Assembly (NCBI GenBank): GCA_903772945.1
Contig: CAICTM010000648.1
Location: 1-54,868 of the forward strand
Direction of reading: 5' to 3'
Source: Seminavis robusta
Taxonomy: Eukaryota; Bacillariophyta; Bacillariophyceae; Naviculales; Naviculaceae
Length of the DNA: 54,868 nt
Shown: piece by piece, positions 43,726-53,736 of the stretch
Layout of the letters: every line of letters starts with the position of its first letter
Position numbering within the stretch: the first letter of the stretch is position 1
Notes under the pieces: model-generated
Told to the model about the DNA's origin: nothing
Databases searched by the model: none
The model's input: only the letters and a program-made list of their open reading frames with translations
Made by a program: the position numbers and the translations under genes

Positions 43726-45123
43726 ATGATCCGCAATTGGAAGTTGGCGGCCTCCCTCTTGACGATATGTGTCTTGGCCGTGGTCTATGAGATTGCCAAG
43801 TTGCGTGGGGAAAAAGCCGTTCTGGAAGCCAAGGTGACTCTGCTCAAGGAAGAGCTCGAACACAACAACAATGGAGCCACCACAACCACAACATCTACCA
43901 GTACCAGTGCAATAGATACATCTACCAAGACCAAGAAAGCCAACCAACAAGTCAACCAAGACAAGAGAGACGAAACGAAAACAGAAAAGAAGGACACTGG
44001 TCCATTTCGGGACAAGCTGTTCGAGGCCATTGAGTTTTGCACTGGCAACAACTACGTGGCTCCATGGGCCTACAAGACGCACATTGACCGTCTCGTCCCA
44101 TCTGAAGAATCCGCCAGAAACTTTTCCCTACAACGGCAACATTTTGAACCAAATAATAACAAGCAACCCGAGTGCACTACCGTCACCGACTTGTTACAAG
44201 CCGTTCGAAATGGAAGACGCCAATGGAACGAGCCACATCTCAACACGGACGTTACTGAACTCGTCAATCCGCAGTATTGGGAGGAACAAGAAGTGACACC
44301 CTCCCGGTTCTTCCCCGATCAATGCGATATTCCACTCTTGTCACCCGATCAAATGTGTGACGTGCTCGGCCAATTCTCCCACATTTTGTTTCTCGGCGAT
44401 TCCCTCGAGCGACACATGTACATGGCATTGGTCTCGGCCGTCAAGAACGACTTGATTCGAGGATTTGTACAAGACTCGGATCAAGCGCTCATGAGAGAAA
44501 AATGCTACTGTGATGGACAGTTTAGTGAACACGAACATTGTCGCTTGTACACTCCCGAAATGATGTCGTTTCATGCACCCGACAAGGGATTTTGTTCGCA
44601 ACAAACAACATCGGCCATGGTCCGGTGGGCCAATTATGCCCACAAAGATGGACCGGCCGAGTATCGAACCATTTTCTCCGGCATTGATTGCTCCCAACCC
44701 GATAACCAAGGATTGCTCCTCATTCTACAGGGGGGACTCCATTTTGAAGTCAATGCCCGCAACGTATTCACACATTTCCGGGATCACATGTGGCCACATC
44801 CTCATCTCGTACGGTGTGCCGCACACAATAAGCTCTATGTCATTTGGCTGGGAATGAGTGCGCAATCCCCACGCTTGTACGATCAATATCCCCAACAACG
44901 CGCCGAATCGGCCATTCAATTTGACAAGGACATGGAACCCATCTGGGAACAACAACAATGGTACAATGTCACCACCATTCATTGGATGAACTTTACCAAA
45001 CGGGCTCAAACATCCGATGGAGTCCATTACTTGACAGAAACAAACTACTTTCGGGCACAGTATTTGCTCCAATTGGCGCAATTGATGAAACAGGAACAAA
45101 TCACGTTTCATGTGGGGAACTGA
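43726..45123 (+). CDS. PC-esterase / GDSL-type type II Golgi-like enzyme
   Basis: 465 residues. A short N-terminal anchor (ASLLTICVLAVVYEIA, about 9-24) with a following coiled-coil and Thr-rich stem is the layout of a Golgi type II enzyme. The catalytic core has a GDS block, ILFLGDSLERHMYM, with Ser226 as likely nucleophile, and near the end a DGVH block with Asp431 and His434. The same Ser...DxxH arrangement defines PC-esterase / TBL-like and CASD1-like proteins, which add or remove O-acetyl groups on polysaccharides or sialic acid. The exact substrate is not known. It is adjacent to the chitinase gene and shares its promoter gap, which may hint at co-regulated glycan work. Confidence 0.75.
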   Translation: MIRNWKLAASLLTICVLAVVYEIAKLRGEKAVLEAKVTLLKEELEHNNNGATTTTTSTSTSAIDTSTKTKKANQQVNQDKRDETKTEKKDTGPFRDKLFEAIEFCTGNNYVAPWAYKTHIDRLVPSEESARNFSLQRQHFEPNNNKQPECTTVTDLLQAVRNGRRQWNEPHLNTDVTELVNPQYWEEQEVTPSRFFPDQCDIPLLSPDQMCDVLGQFSHILFLGDSLERHMYMALVSAVKNDLIRGFVQDSDQALMREKCYCDGQFSEHEHCRLYTPEMMSFHAPDKGFCSQQTTSAMVRWANYAHKDGPAEYRTIFSGIDCSQPDNQGLLLILQGGLHFEVNARNVFTHFRDHMWPHPHLVRCAAHNKLYVIWLGMSAQSPRLYDQYPQQRAESAIQFDKDMEPIWEQQQWYNVTTIHWMNFTKRAQTSDGVHYLTETNYFRAQYLLQLAQLMKQEQITFHVGN

Positions 45124-46152
45124 TCCATTCCACGACTTGACTCCACTGTCCATTGCTGCTGCTGCTTGGCATACTTTCTGCATGGCATCACCTTGTGAGG
45201 AACACGCCATTTCTTTGCCCTCGGTGTCAATCCATCCATCCATGGAAGAAAACGGATGGCCAACACAACAACATGCATTTGAAAGTGAAACCTGCATTCG
45301 GTTGCATTGGTGCAGAAACGTCATGGCGCTTCCTGTTGCTGGCATCACACCAGGCATGAGACTGTCCCAAGCCAGTTGGTTGGCGGATGCTGAGACAATG
45401 CAACAGGGAACACGTTTGGAAATACAACAATCGGCTACTGCTTCTGCAGCGTGTGGTTGGGTTCCTTCTGCAGACAAGCCAGGCATGCGTTGATACGTCT
45501 GTCAAAGTGGTTATCCACAATGCTTGCGTCGGGCATTTGAGCCGCTCAAATGGAATAAATTGGGTCTCCTGCGGTAGTTCGCAATGGGAGAGGCTGGAAC
45601 TATCTCATCACTCATCACCTTCGTTCCATGACACAGCAGTATATTGACCTCATCCATTCCACTTCCAAGAGGATCGTTTAGTCACATAGCTTGTTCCCAA
45701 CTTTAATAGCTGAAGAAGCTGTAGCTCAATAAAAAGTGAGCAGGGTGATCCTCCTTGCCACAGTCGTACCTCTTGGCTGCGAAAACTCAATTGGGTCGTA
45801 AACTCGGAAGCTTACCGTACACACCAAGGCTTGACTAACGATGACACCCAAGCCACAGACGAATATCTTGAACTGTGAATACTATCATTGCCATGATGTT
45901 TGCTAAAGTCGTACGTCTTATCCGAAATTATTTTGACCTTTTCATTGTGACATTACAGCCAGCAAGGCTGCTTAATAATCGTGCGACTGAAGCAAGAGCC
46001 CTCCCATGGCCATGCAACAAACGAACAAACGTCACAAGGGCCAACACAACAACAACAAGTACTGTACGACCCTCTTGCAACAATGATGAAGAGCACAAAA
46101 GAAACATAAGAGGAATCTGCACAGAATATCGACATATTGGTAGACAGATCAA
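45124..46152. other. Intergenic gap with one copy of a 29-bp repeat
   Basis: No gene supported, although overlapping short frames occur on both strands (such as 45110-45493). A 29-bp word starting GTGACATTACAGCCAGCAAG lies at 45947-45975 and recurs exactly at 47686-47714. Within it CAGCC and GGCTG can pair. Confidence 0.6.
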
Positions 46153-46845
46153 ATGCAAGGCATGTGCCGGAAGCAGTACGCGAGTAGCGATACCAATCGC
46201 AGTGATATTCTCATCCGTCACTATCGCAGCCAGGATGAACAGCGGGTAAAGGAAATCTTTTCCGCGGGTATGTTGTCACTTGTGCCTGATGCATTTCTAA
46301 TGATCTGCACAAAGCCTGTCAATGTGGGGGTCATGGCGACTGTGGGTTTCATTGTCGCCTGGCTATCAAAGAGTGTCTTTGCCACTGCTATGACGGAAGG
46401 TGTCATGATGGGTCTCCTCTACATGTTTCTGAGAACTGCATTTGGAGGCTATGTGTCCTCCAGCATTCAGGACGACCTGAGTAATATTCCAAAATTCTAT
46501 GTGGAGAATGGAGGATGCTTCTTGGTGGCAACCGATTCTTCCAGTGGAAAAATTGCTGGAATGGTTGGAGCCGAACCAAAAGGTGACAATCAGTTTGAGC
46601 TGCGTCGCATGAGTGTAGATCAGGAGTGTCAAGGCCGAGGTGTAGGGAGGCAATTGCTGCGGAGACTCTATCAGGAATGCAAAGGAGCCAAAATTTTGCT
46701 GACGACGTCCAATATTCAACATACAGCACAAAGGCTGTACCGTAATAATGGCTTCGTTGTGAAGAGCAAGTTCCCCATTTTCAAGGAGGGATGGCAAGCC
46801 TACCTTATCAGTATTGAGATTAACTCGTTTGAAATTCAGCTATAA
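46153..46845 (+). CDS. Membrane-associated GNAT N-acetyltransferase (NAT8-like)
   Basis: 230 residues. Hydrophobic segments at about 55-72 and 77-95 lie before a GNAT fold, an arrangement seen in NAT8-type ER acetyltransferases. The acetyl-CoA loop is QGRGVGRQLL (160-169), preceded by FELRRMSVDQECQ, and the C-terminal half has the RLYRNNGF beta-bulge region typical of the family. It would acetylate an amine on an amino acid conjugate or protein at the membrane; substrate unknown. The start may be the next in-frame Met (residue 4), and an upstream exon is possible. It is the last intact gene before the transposon-rich right end, and it is flanked by the two copies of the 29-bp repeat. Confidence 0.8.
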   Translation: MQGMCRKQYASSDTNRSDILIRHYRSQDEQRVKEIFSAGMLSLVPDAFLMICTKPVNVGVMATVGFIVAWLSKSVFATAMTEGVMMGLLYMFLRTAFGGYVSSSIQDDLSNIPKFYVENGGCFLVATDSSSGKIAGMVGAEPKGDNQFELRRMSVDQECQGRGVGRQLLRRLYQECKGAKILLTTSNIQHTAQRLYRNNGFVVKSKFPIFKEGWQAYLISIEINSFEIQL

Positions 46846-48091
46846 ACTTTCCTTAGATGCCTCACATGGAATAGATCACACACAGCATACTAGTAGGTGG
46901 GAGCCTTACTTGCAAGTTTCGTGAACACCGGGGTGGTGCAAGACGGTTGAATGGGGTGCGGGAAACTCATAGCTTCTACGAGATCGCACGGTACCGGTTG
47001 CTCAGCTGTTGCTCTGGGATCCTTGAATCTATAGACACCTCTCTAAGTCCCAACTGCATGGAAGACAAGGCTCGCCCTGACATCGTACCGCCGCTTCAAA
47101 CCAACTTAGTCTGGTGTGAAACAATGAGACATTGGATTCATGGCTGTTTGCGGGAACATTCAACAACCTCTGATGCAGCAAGCCACTACTGCTATGGTGT
47201 CCAATATGAGGCCCAGACAAGCAAGTTGACGGAAACACATCATTAATGACAAAGAAAGTTGGATAGTAGTTTAGAGTGCAATAGATTATTCTTGAGTTGC
47301 AAGAGATGATGTTTTAGTCAGTGACATCATACACGTGTACTGCCGAATGAATCAACGCCAATATGCCCTATCAAGGTAGATGGTATATTATAAGCAGCCG
47401 AGGATGTTTCAATTGCTACCTGCAGCCCCATAGATGAAAAATCCTGCGCAATGAAGACTACGGAATCGACAAGGCCGATGGTAACATGGCTCGCACTTTC
47501 TCCTTGGGTGGCTCCGTTAGCAGAGTTCTATTGACGCGTTTGAAAGCAACGATCGATGTGCTAGCTAGTATTCATCCCTGGCTACTACATGTATGTACCA
47601 TATCGTACTAGCTAGCTAGTAGAGTAGTATGCATATTTCCTTCTCATTTTGAACCCACAGCCACGGCAGTACGGCAGTCGCTGTGGTGACATTACAGCCA
47701 GCAAGGCTGCTTAAAAATTTATAAGACATGTACCAGTGCCTGGATTGCATCCACCATACCTGGTACCACGACCGGTACCGCTACCGCGACCAGTACCGTA
47801 CGCTGTAGCAACAAACGTAGGCGAGAAAGGGGTGGACGGCAGTGATCTGATTGGCTGAGAGGACCGAAGAACAATGTATATGTCAGCGATATATAAGGAA
47901 CAAGATTTAAATCAATTAACGTACCATTTATAGTTATTACGGATACAGTGTGCTATAAAGTTCGAAATTCGTGTTTCTGTTTTCGCGAAAGAAGGATTCC
48001 GTTGAAGAAGATCGACAATGACACATTCTGCCGCTGCCGCTCACTTGCAATCAACTCGACAGTCATTATCTCAGCCAAAAGCAGCACTATC
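46846..48091. other. Intergenic gap, repeats only
   Basis: No gene supported. It holds the second 29-bp repeat (47686-47714) and several GTACCGG-type words (46990-46998 and 47760-47805). The left end of the large inverted duplication may fall in 47700-48091, but I could not fix it. Confidence 0.6.
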
Positions 48092-48099
48092 ATGACCGG

Positions 48100-48133
<34 letters not shown>

Positions 48134-49765
48134 ACAGCAGCTACCACTCACAATGGAGAAATGGGCTGCCAAAGTCAACAGAGGAACTCGCAACAGAAGA
48201 GAGCTTATGAACTCGCCAAATTGAACAACAACAGATCCAAGAGAGCCAGAGAAGAAGGACCGCAAAACAACACTGGGAGGAGTGGTAGCAGAAGTCTTTG
48301 ATCCACTCAGACACTGTCAGTCTGTAGGGCCAGCATCTTGGTCAGAGTCCCTAAGAGATCACACTCTGTCTTCTGTATGAAGAATACAATAACAAAAGGA
48401 CAAGACCTTTGAATGCGCTGACCATGGAGACAATCAAAGAAAGCAGAAGACTCACAAGGCAATTCAGTGCTCCTCTACCACTGAATGAGAGAGGAAGCTG
48501 GAGGCATTCCACAAGAGAAAATGGAGAAGCATTCTTTGCTGCTAGAACCAACACTGCCAAAGCCACATCCACAGCCAAAGGAATTCAACAAAAGTACAAG
48601 GCTACTCCAGCTGTGTTCTGCGAAAAAGTCACAGCTCTTGTAGAGGATGCCACCTTTGTGGAGAAACACAAGACCAAAATAGCACCACTGGCAATGATAG
48701 CAATGGCAGAAGCAGTGTCAGAATCCATTACCAGGTCAAAGAACCAGACCTATTCCAGCAACACTTTGATGGACTCACCATGACAGTCCCATCCACAAAG
48801 GAGCAATCGAGTCTCCTCACTACCACTCTATTGTTGGGCAGAAACTGCTTCTAGTGGACTGGAATCGATGTGGCATTACTGTACCTTGTCCCGATGGAAG
48901 ATGCTCTGGCCAACTCAAGAATCATAGAACACAATGGTCTGGAGTAAGACTCTCTTTCCAATCTTTGGCATTGCTGGCCCTCCATCTTGGTGTATGGTCA
49001 TGTCCATGGTCTGCAGCTGCTGCAAGAGAAGATTTGATGCCAACCAATCTGAAGTACTGGTGTCAATCCCAGAGCATGTTTCCTTGCTATATCCAGTAGA
49101 GCCAAAGTACGCTTTTCCCAAAACAGACTATCATTTGGAGAGGACTGCAACAGAAGTGTTTGACACTATAATGGTTACCTATGGAAATGGTGACTCTGCA
49201 GCGCCTCATCTACAATGCAATCAACAGAGAGTTCATTAGGGCCATGATGTCCTACTATTCTTACTGGCAAGGTAATGAGAGGGAACCCTCCTCCTTTCGT
49301 TCCAAGGAGGAACTTACATCAGAAATATCCTCCTCTTGGTGAAACCATCCGTGACTTCTATGATAGGCTGCTGCATCCAACAGACACCCATGGAGGATCA
49401 GTGACAATGCAGGCACACAAGGGAGATCCAAAGTGTAGCTGCAACAAGGGATCTTCTGTCAAGACCACACTTTCCAGCCAACAAAGAACTACATGAAAAA
49501 AGACACTGCAGGAGCTGTTGCCGTCTGGGATGCTGCCACGGAGACTGGAGAGATAGCTTCTGCAGTGCTGGTTCCCACAACCAAGACCATCCACTTCTCC
49601 CATGCTGCGATGCAGCTAGCAAGAAGACCCAACTTCAATCACTGCCGAGAGGATAATGGAGGAAAGATTCTTTTCAAGAGTACAATTGTTTGGATTCAAA
49701 ACCTCACAGGCAGAAGAACTCACCAAATGATTGTTGCTTGTGTAAATTGTGCACCAGTCCAGTAG
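48092..49765 (+). pseudogene. Decayed diatom transposon protein, left copy
   Basis: Fragments in several frames read as one protein. An Ala/Thr-rich start (48092, on a CAG/CAA run) leads to a basic segment, then 48409-48783, then a zinc-binding-like WNRCGITVPCPDGRCSG (from 48857). FPIFGIAGPPSWCMVMSMVCSCCKRRFDAN, cut here, and YPVEPKYAFPKTDYHL...TYGNGD (48934-49200) come next, followed by DTAGAVAVWDAATETGEIA and LARRPNFNH. I recall similar frames in diatom transposon-associated proteins containing a DUF6729-type domain; that naming is tentative. After LARRPNFN it jumps directly to EDNGGKI. By comparison with the right copy this implies an internal deletion of several hundred bases. Many frameshifts: not functional. 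Confidence 0.65.
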
Positions 49766-50354
49766 AAGCTTCACAACCACAACAGGTTCCAGGGCAACCT
49801 CACCACAAGCAAGTTCCCACAACCAAACCAGCAGAGACAAACCCGGTTCCAACAGCTTCCAGCCCTCCACGAGCACAATCCACGAACCTCCACAGGCAGC
49901 TCCTCCTGTAGCAAAAACAAGAAATTCTTACAATGGTAACAAAGTGCTGATATATATAGACAACACACCAAGTATTCAAAATTGGATGGCCAGGTACTTG
50001 GGCCTTAATGGCAGCAGCAAGATTCCAACCTAAGTACAGGCAGCATGCGTTGCGCGCGGCGCACGGTCCTCACACCAAATTGGCTTGCTTGTCAGAGATA
50101 CTGGCGCCGCCAATCGGTTGACACACCAGTGAAGGAAAGTACCAATCAATGATCACTAGATTGCTCTAAATAGCAAGATTGTCGTGGGTATTACCGGTAG
50201 GCAACAATCAAGCATCGGATCGTGTTAGATCCAGCCAAATTCATCTTTCTAATATCTTAGCCGATGTAACTTTATAAACTATGAGATGCCAAGGTAGGTA
50301 GGATCCAGATATCGAGCACTAAATTGAGAACGTCAGTTCAAAACCATAGTCTCC

Positions 50355-50959
50355 TCATCTCAAGCGCCAATTATCACTTTGAAGGAATCTTGTTTGTTGT
50401 AAGTCAATAACCAGTGGCAACAAATAATGCCAAGCATTCCCATCACACTCTGTCTTCAGGGGAGGACACCTCAAATAGCTCTCACTGGATCCTGTTCCCT
50501 CACGCAACCAAGTAGATGCACATCGCAATGAACCATTTGTCCTTTGCCTCATCACAGCCATCCGTGTCGCGGAAGAGCAGCAGTTGTCGATGTGAAAAGG
50601 GTGGATAGAACAGCTCTGTACCATGGGCGACTCTTCTGAGGTCCCCAATAGTACATGTAATCAATGATGTTGGTCATGTCAGGAGGAACAGGCTTGCATC
50701 CTCCTTCCAAGATCATCGGTTCCTTTGTACAGGCAGCTGGTGAGCCGTCAGTATAATCGACTCGAATGTGGTCGCTGAGCGAGCACAGTGGTGCTTCTCC
50801 TTGTTGCTGAATCGGCGATCTGGTGCATACTGTCCTTCGAAAATCACATACTTGCAGGTGAAACCATGCCTGGTTTGCCTCGTGCTTTCGAGCTTTCTTC
50901 TCAGTGGTGCCATGGGGTAGGATGGGACGGTTTGAGCCAGATGCGCGACTTGTGCTCAC
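50355..50959 (-). pseudogene. Decayed second reading frame, left copy
   Basis: Minus-strand remains with frameshifts. Recognisable words include YVIFEGQYAPDRRFSNKEKHHCARS, cut into pieces by shifts, DYTDGSPAACTKEPMIL, PPDMTNIIDYMYYWGP and NAWHYLLPLV. The same words occur in the plus-strand frame at 52966-53424, in inverted orientation. I do not recognise the family. It runs outward from the palindrome centre and tail-to-tail against the frame at 48092-49765. Confidence 0.6.
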
Positions 50960-52002
50960 TTTGAGAAGCCAGGTAGTAAGTATCGATCTTGAGTATCATT
51001 ATATGCTATCGCTTTGACGAGCTGATTGTTCGGTGACTAGAGAGGGAGCATACTGCGCACTGCAGATCGCTCGAGTATAATATACCGTGATGCTAAATAG
51101 TTCGGTGAGGGATAAGCGTTCCGGTAGCATATGGCTTGGGAGAGCAGCACATGATCGGGATTGCCAAATAGTTGACCGCCTGGATATCACTGGAACAGCA
51201 GGGACGGTTTTCGACATGAGCCACTGTTATGCACTGGATGACGTAGGCCTCAAGGTCTAAGATTCTGTATACCGTGCGTACCTTCAGGGACTGTTGCGTG
51301 GTGATGTTGGTTTGCCGGCGTGATGGAGTAGTTCGGGACTGGATGTGTTAGGTGCGATAGGAAGGTGTCTTTGCCCCTAACCGCACAAGTAGTCGCTTAC
51401 TTCAAGACAAAATAGTAACAGTTGTTGTTTTAGTAGTAGTTGTTGTTGTTTGCTGTTGTTGGTGTTTTGGTTGGTGGTGGGCAGCAGTAGTGGTAGTCGG
51501 TCGTCTGGTACGGGTGATAGTGGTGATCGGTCCGTCGGTCGTAGTGGTATCCGGTAGCACGGAAGGAGCGTCGGTAGTGGAAGGATAGAACGATTAGTAG
51601 CATGCAATGGTCGCCATTTAGTGGCTAAACAAACCACCACACAACAACAACAACAACAACAACCAACAAACAACAACAACACAACAACAACACCGACAAC
51701 ACTCACCAGCGATCAGCGATTTGAATTTGTGGGAAGGTATGGTGCGAGAGAAGGATTGGGAAAAAGTATCGGTTGATGGGATTTGAATTCTGTGGTTCAA
51801 GTGATTCAGCAACGATACACGTGTACTTCCTGACATATTTGTTGTTCTTCGGACGTCTTACCTATGGTTGGATATTTAAAGGAAGAGGGGCGGATGACCA
51901 GGTCATTGCCATTTCCCCTCTTTCCTCTAAGTACGAGTAGCCGTTTGGCGGGTTCGGAGTGCGTCGGACGGCTCATGTCTCGGAATCAGGAATCTCAACG
52001 GT

Positions 52003-52137
52003 TAACCCTCTCCCTTTCTTTTTCTTTTTCCCTCCCCCGCGCTGGTGCCGAACCCCCCCATAATCTCTACGTAGAAGGATTATGGGGGGGTTCGGCACCA
52101 GCGCGGGGGAGGGAAAAGAAAAGAAAGGGAGAGGGTT
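52003..52137. repeat. Near-perfect palindrome, 60-bp arms
   Basis: Left arm 52026-52065 and right arm 52078-52117 pair perfectly over 40 bp (CGCGCTGGTGCCGAACCCCC on the left). Pairing continues outward to about 52003 and 52137 with one extra T on the left. The 12-base centre TCTACGTAGAAG is itself nearly self-complementary around TACGTA at about 52069-52074, so there is almost no loop. Confidence 0.95.
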
Positions 52138-52496
52138 ATCTGTTGAGTTCCAGATTCCGAATTGAGAGTGTGCAGGGCATGTTTGAGACATCCGAAAGAC
52201 CTTTTTACTTAGCGGGTAAGGGGATATGGCAGTGACTGCAACGGTCTCCATTGTAAAGCTGACATTTCCCCCATGTGTAAGACGTCCGAAGAACAACAAA
52301 TATGTCAGCAAATACGTCAGTGGTCAGTGGGATTGAAATCGTGACAGTTCAAATCATTTCAACGGATAAGTAGCTTGCTTGCTTGTTTGTTTGTTTCCCC
52401 AATCGCGTTCGCTCTGCATCAAGACCTTCCACAAATTTCAAATCCGCATGATCGCTGGTGAGTGTTTGTCGTGTGTTGTTTGGTGGTTGTTCGTCT

Positions 52497-52498
52497 CG

Positions 52499-52545
<47 letters not shown>
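52497..52545. repeat. (GTT)n microsatellite
   Basis: An uninterrupted GTT run of about 16 units. It mirrors the CAA-rich tract at about 51640-51690 in the other arm. Confidence 0.9.
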
Positions 52546-52965
52546 GGATCCAAGGCGCACAATGGCATGCTACTAATCCTTCTATCCTTCCACTACCGAC
52601 GCTCCTTCCTCTACGATAACCACACCGATCCCGACGACCGATACCAACTACCGACGAGACCGACACACCACTACTGCTGCGCTATTTTGCCTTGAACTCC
52701 TTCCACAACAACAACAACTACTACTAAACAACAACTGTTAATCTATTTTGTACTTGAAAGTCAGCGACTTAACGTGGGTAGGGCAAGCACACTTGGCAAA
52801 CAACAACAACAAACAACTACTACTACTTCCTCTACTGTACGGACGCTGGTTCCTCTACGGACGCTCCTCCACCAGAACGTCCCTTCCACCGAACGTCGAC
52901 AATGAGAGATAACGCAACTACTCCGCTTCTCAAAGGGCTGGTGCAACGTCATTCCTACCCATTCA

Positions 52966-53424
52966 ATGACTGAAGGGCCAACAAGGCATGGGTCACCTGC
53001 AAGTTATGTGATTTTCGAAGGACAGTATGCACCAGATCGCCGATTCAGCAACAAGGAGAAGCACCACTGTGCTCGCGCAATCGAATTTACAGGGCACACT
53101 TTAGGAAGTGACTTGCAAGGAGGAATGCAAGCCTGTTTCCTCCTGACATGAACAACATCATGGATTACATGTACTATTTGGGACCACCAGAAAGAGTCGC
53201 CATGGTACAGAGTGTTCTCTCCACTCTTTATGAAATGTTGTTGGGACCAGATGGCTGTGGAGAGGAAGGACATTTCAATGAGTGCATCTATTGGTTGGAG
53301 AGGAAGGATCATGAGAGCTATGAGGTGTATCCTCACTGAAGGACAGATGATGATGGATGCTTGGCATTATTATTGTGCCATTGGTATGACTACAACAACA
53401 AATTTCCTTCAAGAAATTGGCTGA
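52966..53424 (+). pseudogene. Decayed second reading frame, right copy
   Basis: Mirror copy of the frame at 50355-50959. Contains SYVIFEGQYAPDRRFSNKEK, then after a frameshift NNIMDYMYYLGPPERVAMVQ and ECIYWLERKDHESYEVYPH, and in another frame MMDAWHYYCAIGMT. The copy is less broken than the left one. The protein family is unknown to me. Together the two copies suggest an ancestral frame of at least 150 residues. Confidence 0.6.
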
Positions 53425-53736
53425 GATGGAGTAGACATGGTTTGATATTCATTGGCATTGCCAGATGATATGTAAGTTACTGGCTAAATTAGAAATGAAT
53501 TTGGTGATCTAAACATATTGATTGCTGGTGCTACCACATGACCCAGACAATCTTGAATTGGCAATTTAGATATCATGGATGTGGTCTTCCTCTCCTGTGT
53601 AGTCGACCACTGGCAGTATCTCTAACAGCAGCCATTTGTGGAGGACTTGCTGGAAAGAGCTGGCAGATGGTTGGAATTTCCGCATTAATGGCAATGCCAT
53701 CATTGAATCGTGTGTTGTTGCTGATAGAGAAACAGG

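Larger units (their letters stand above)
51373..52784. mobile_element. 1.4-kb foldback element (long inverted repeat)
   Basis: Arms of about 700 bp are inverted copies. The outermost pair is GCCCCTAACC...AAGTAGTCGC (51373-) against the reverse of 52745-52784. Matching blocks follow inward: GGAAGGAGCGTCGGTAGTGG at 51561 with its reverse ending near 52610; CACTCACCAGCGATCA with its reverse at about 52448-52463; a 32-bp exact block, 51830-51861 against 52277-52308; then the core palindrome at 52003-52137. CAA/TTG runs in the two arms mirror each other (about 51640-51690 and 52497-52545). No coding frame is visible. Confidence 0.85.

Noticed and set aside
45110..45493. Long frames on both strands after the esterase gene
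   Set aside because: They overlap on both strands, lack motifs, and are best explained as 3' untranslated and intergenic sequence.
48103..48140. CAG/CAA run as a polyglutamine gene
   Set aside because: In the frame consistent with the downstream transposon relic it codes Ala and Thr; it is better seen as a microsatellite at the start of a decayed frame.
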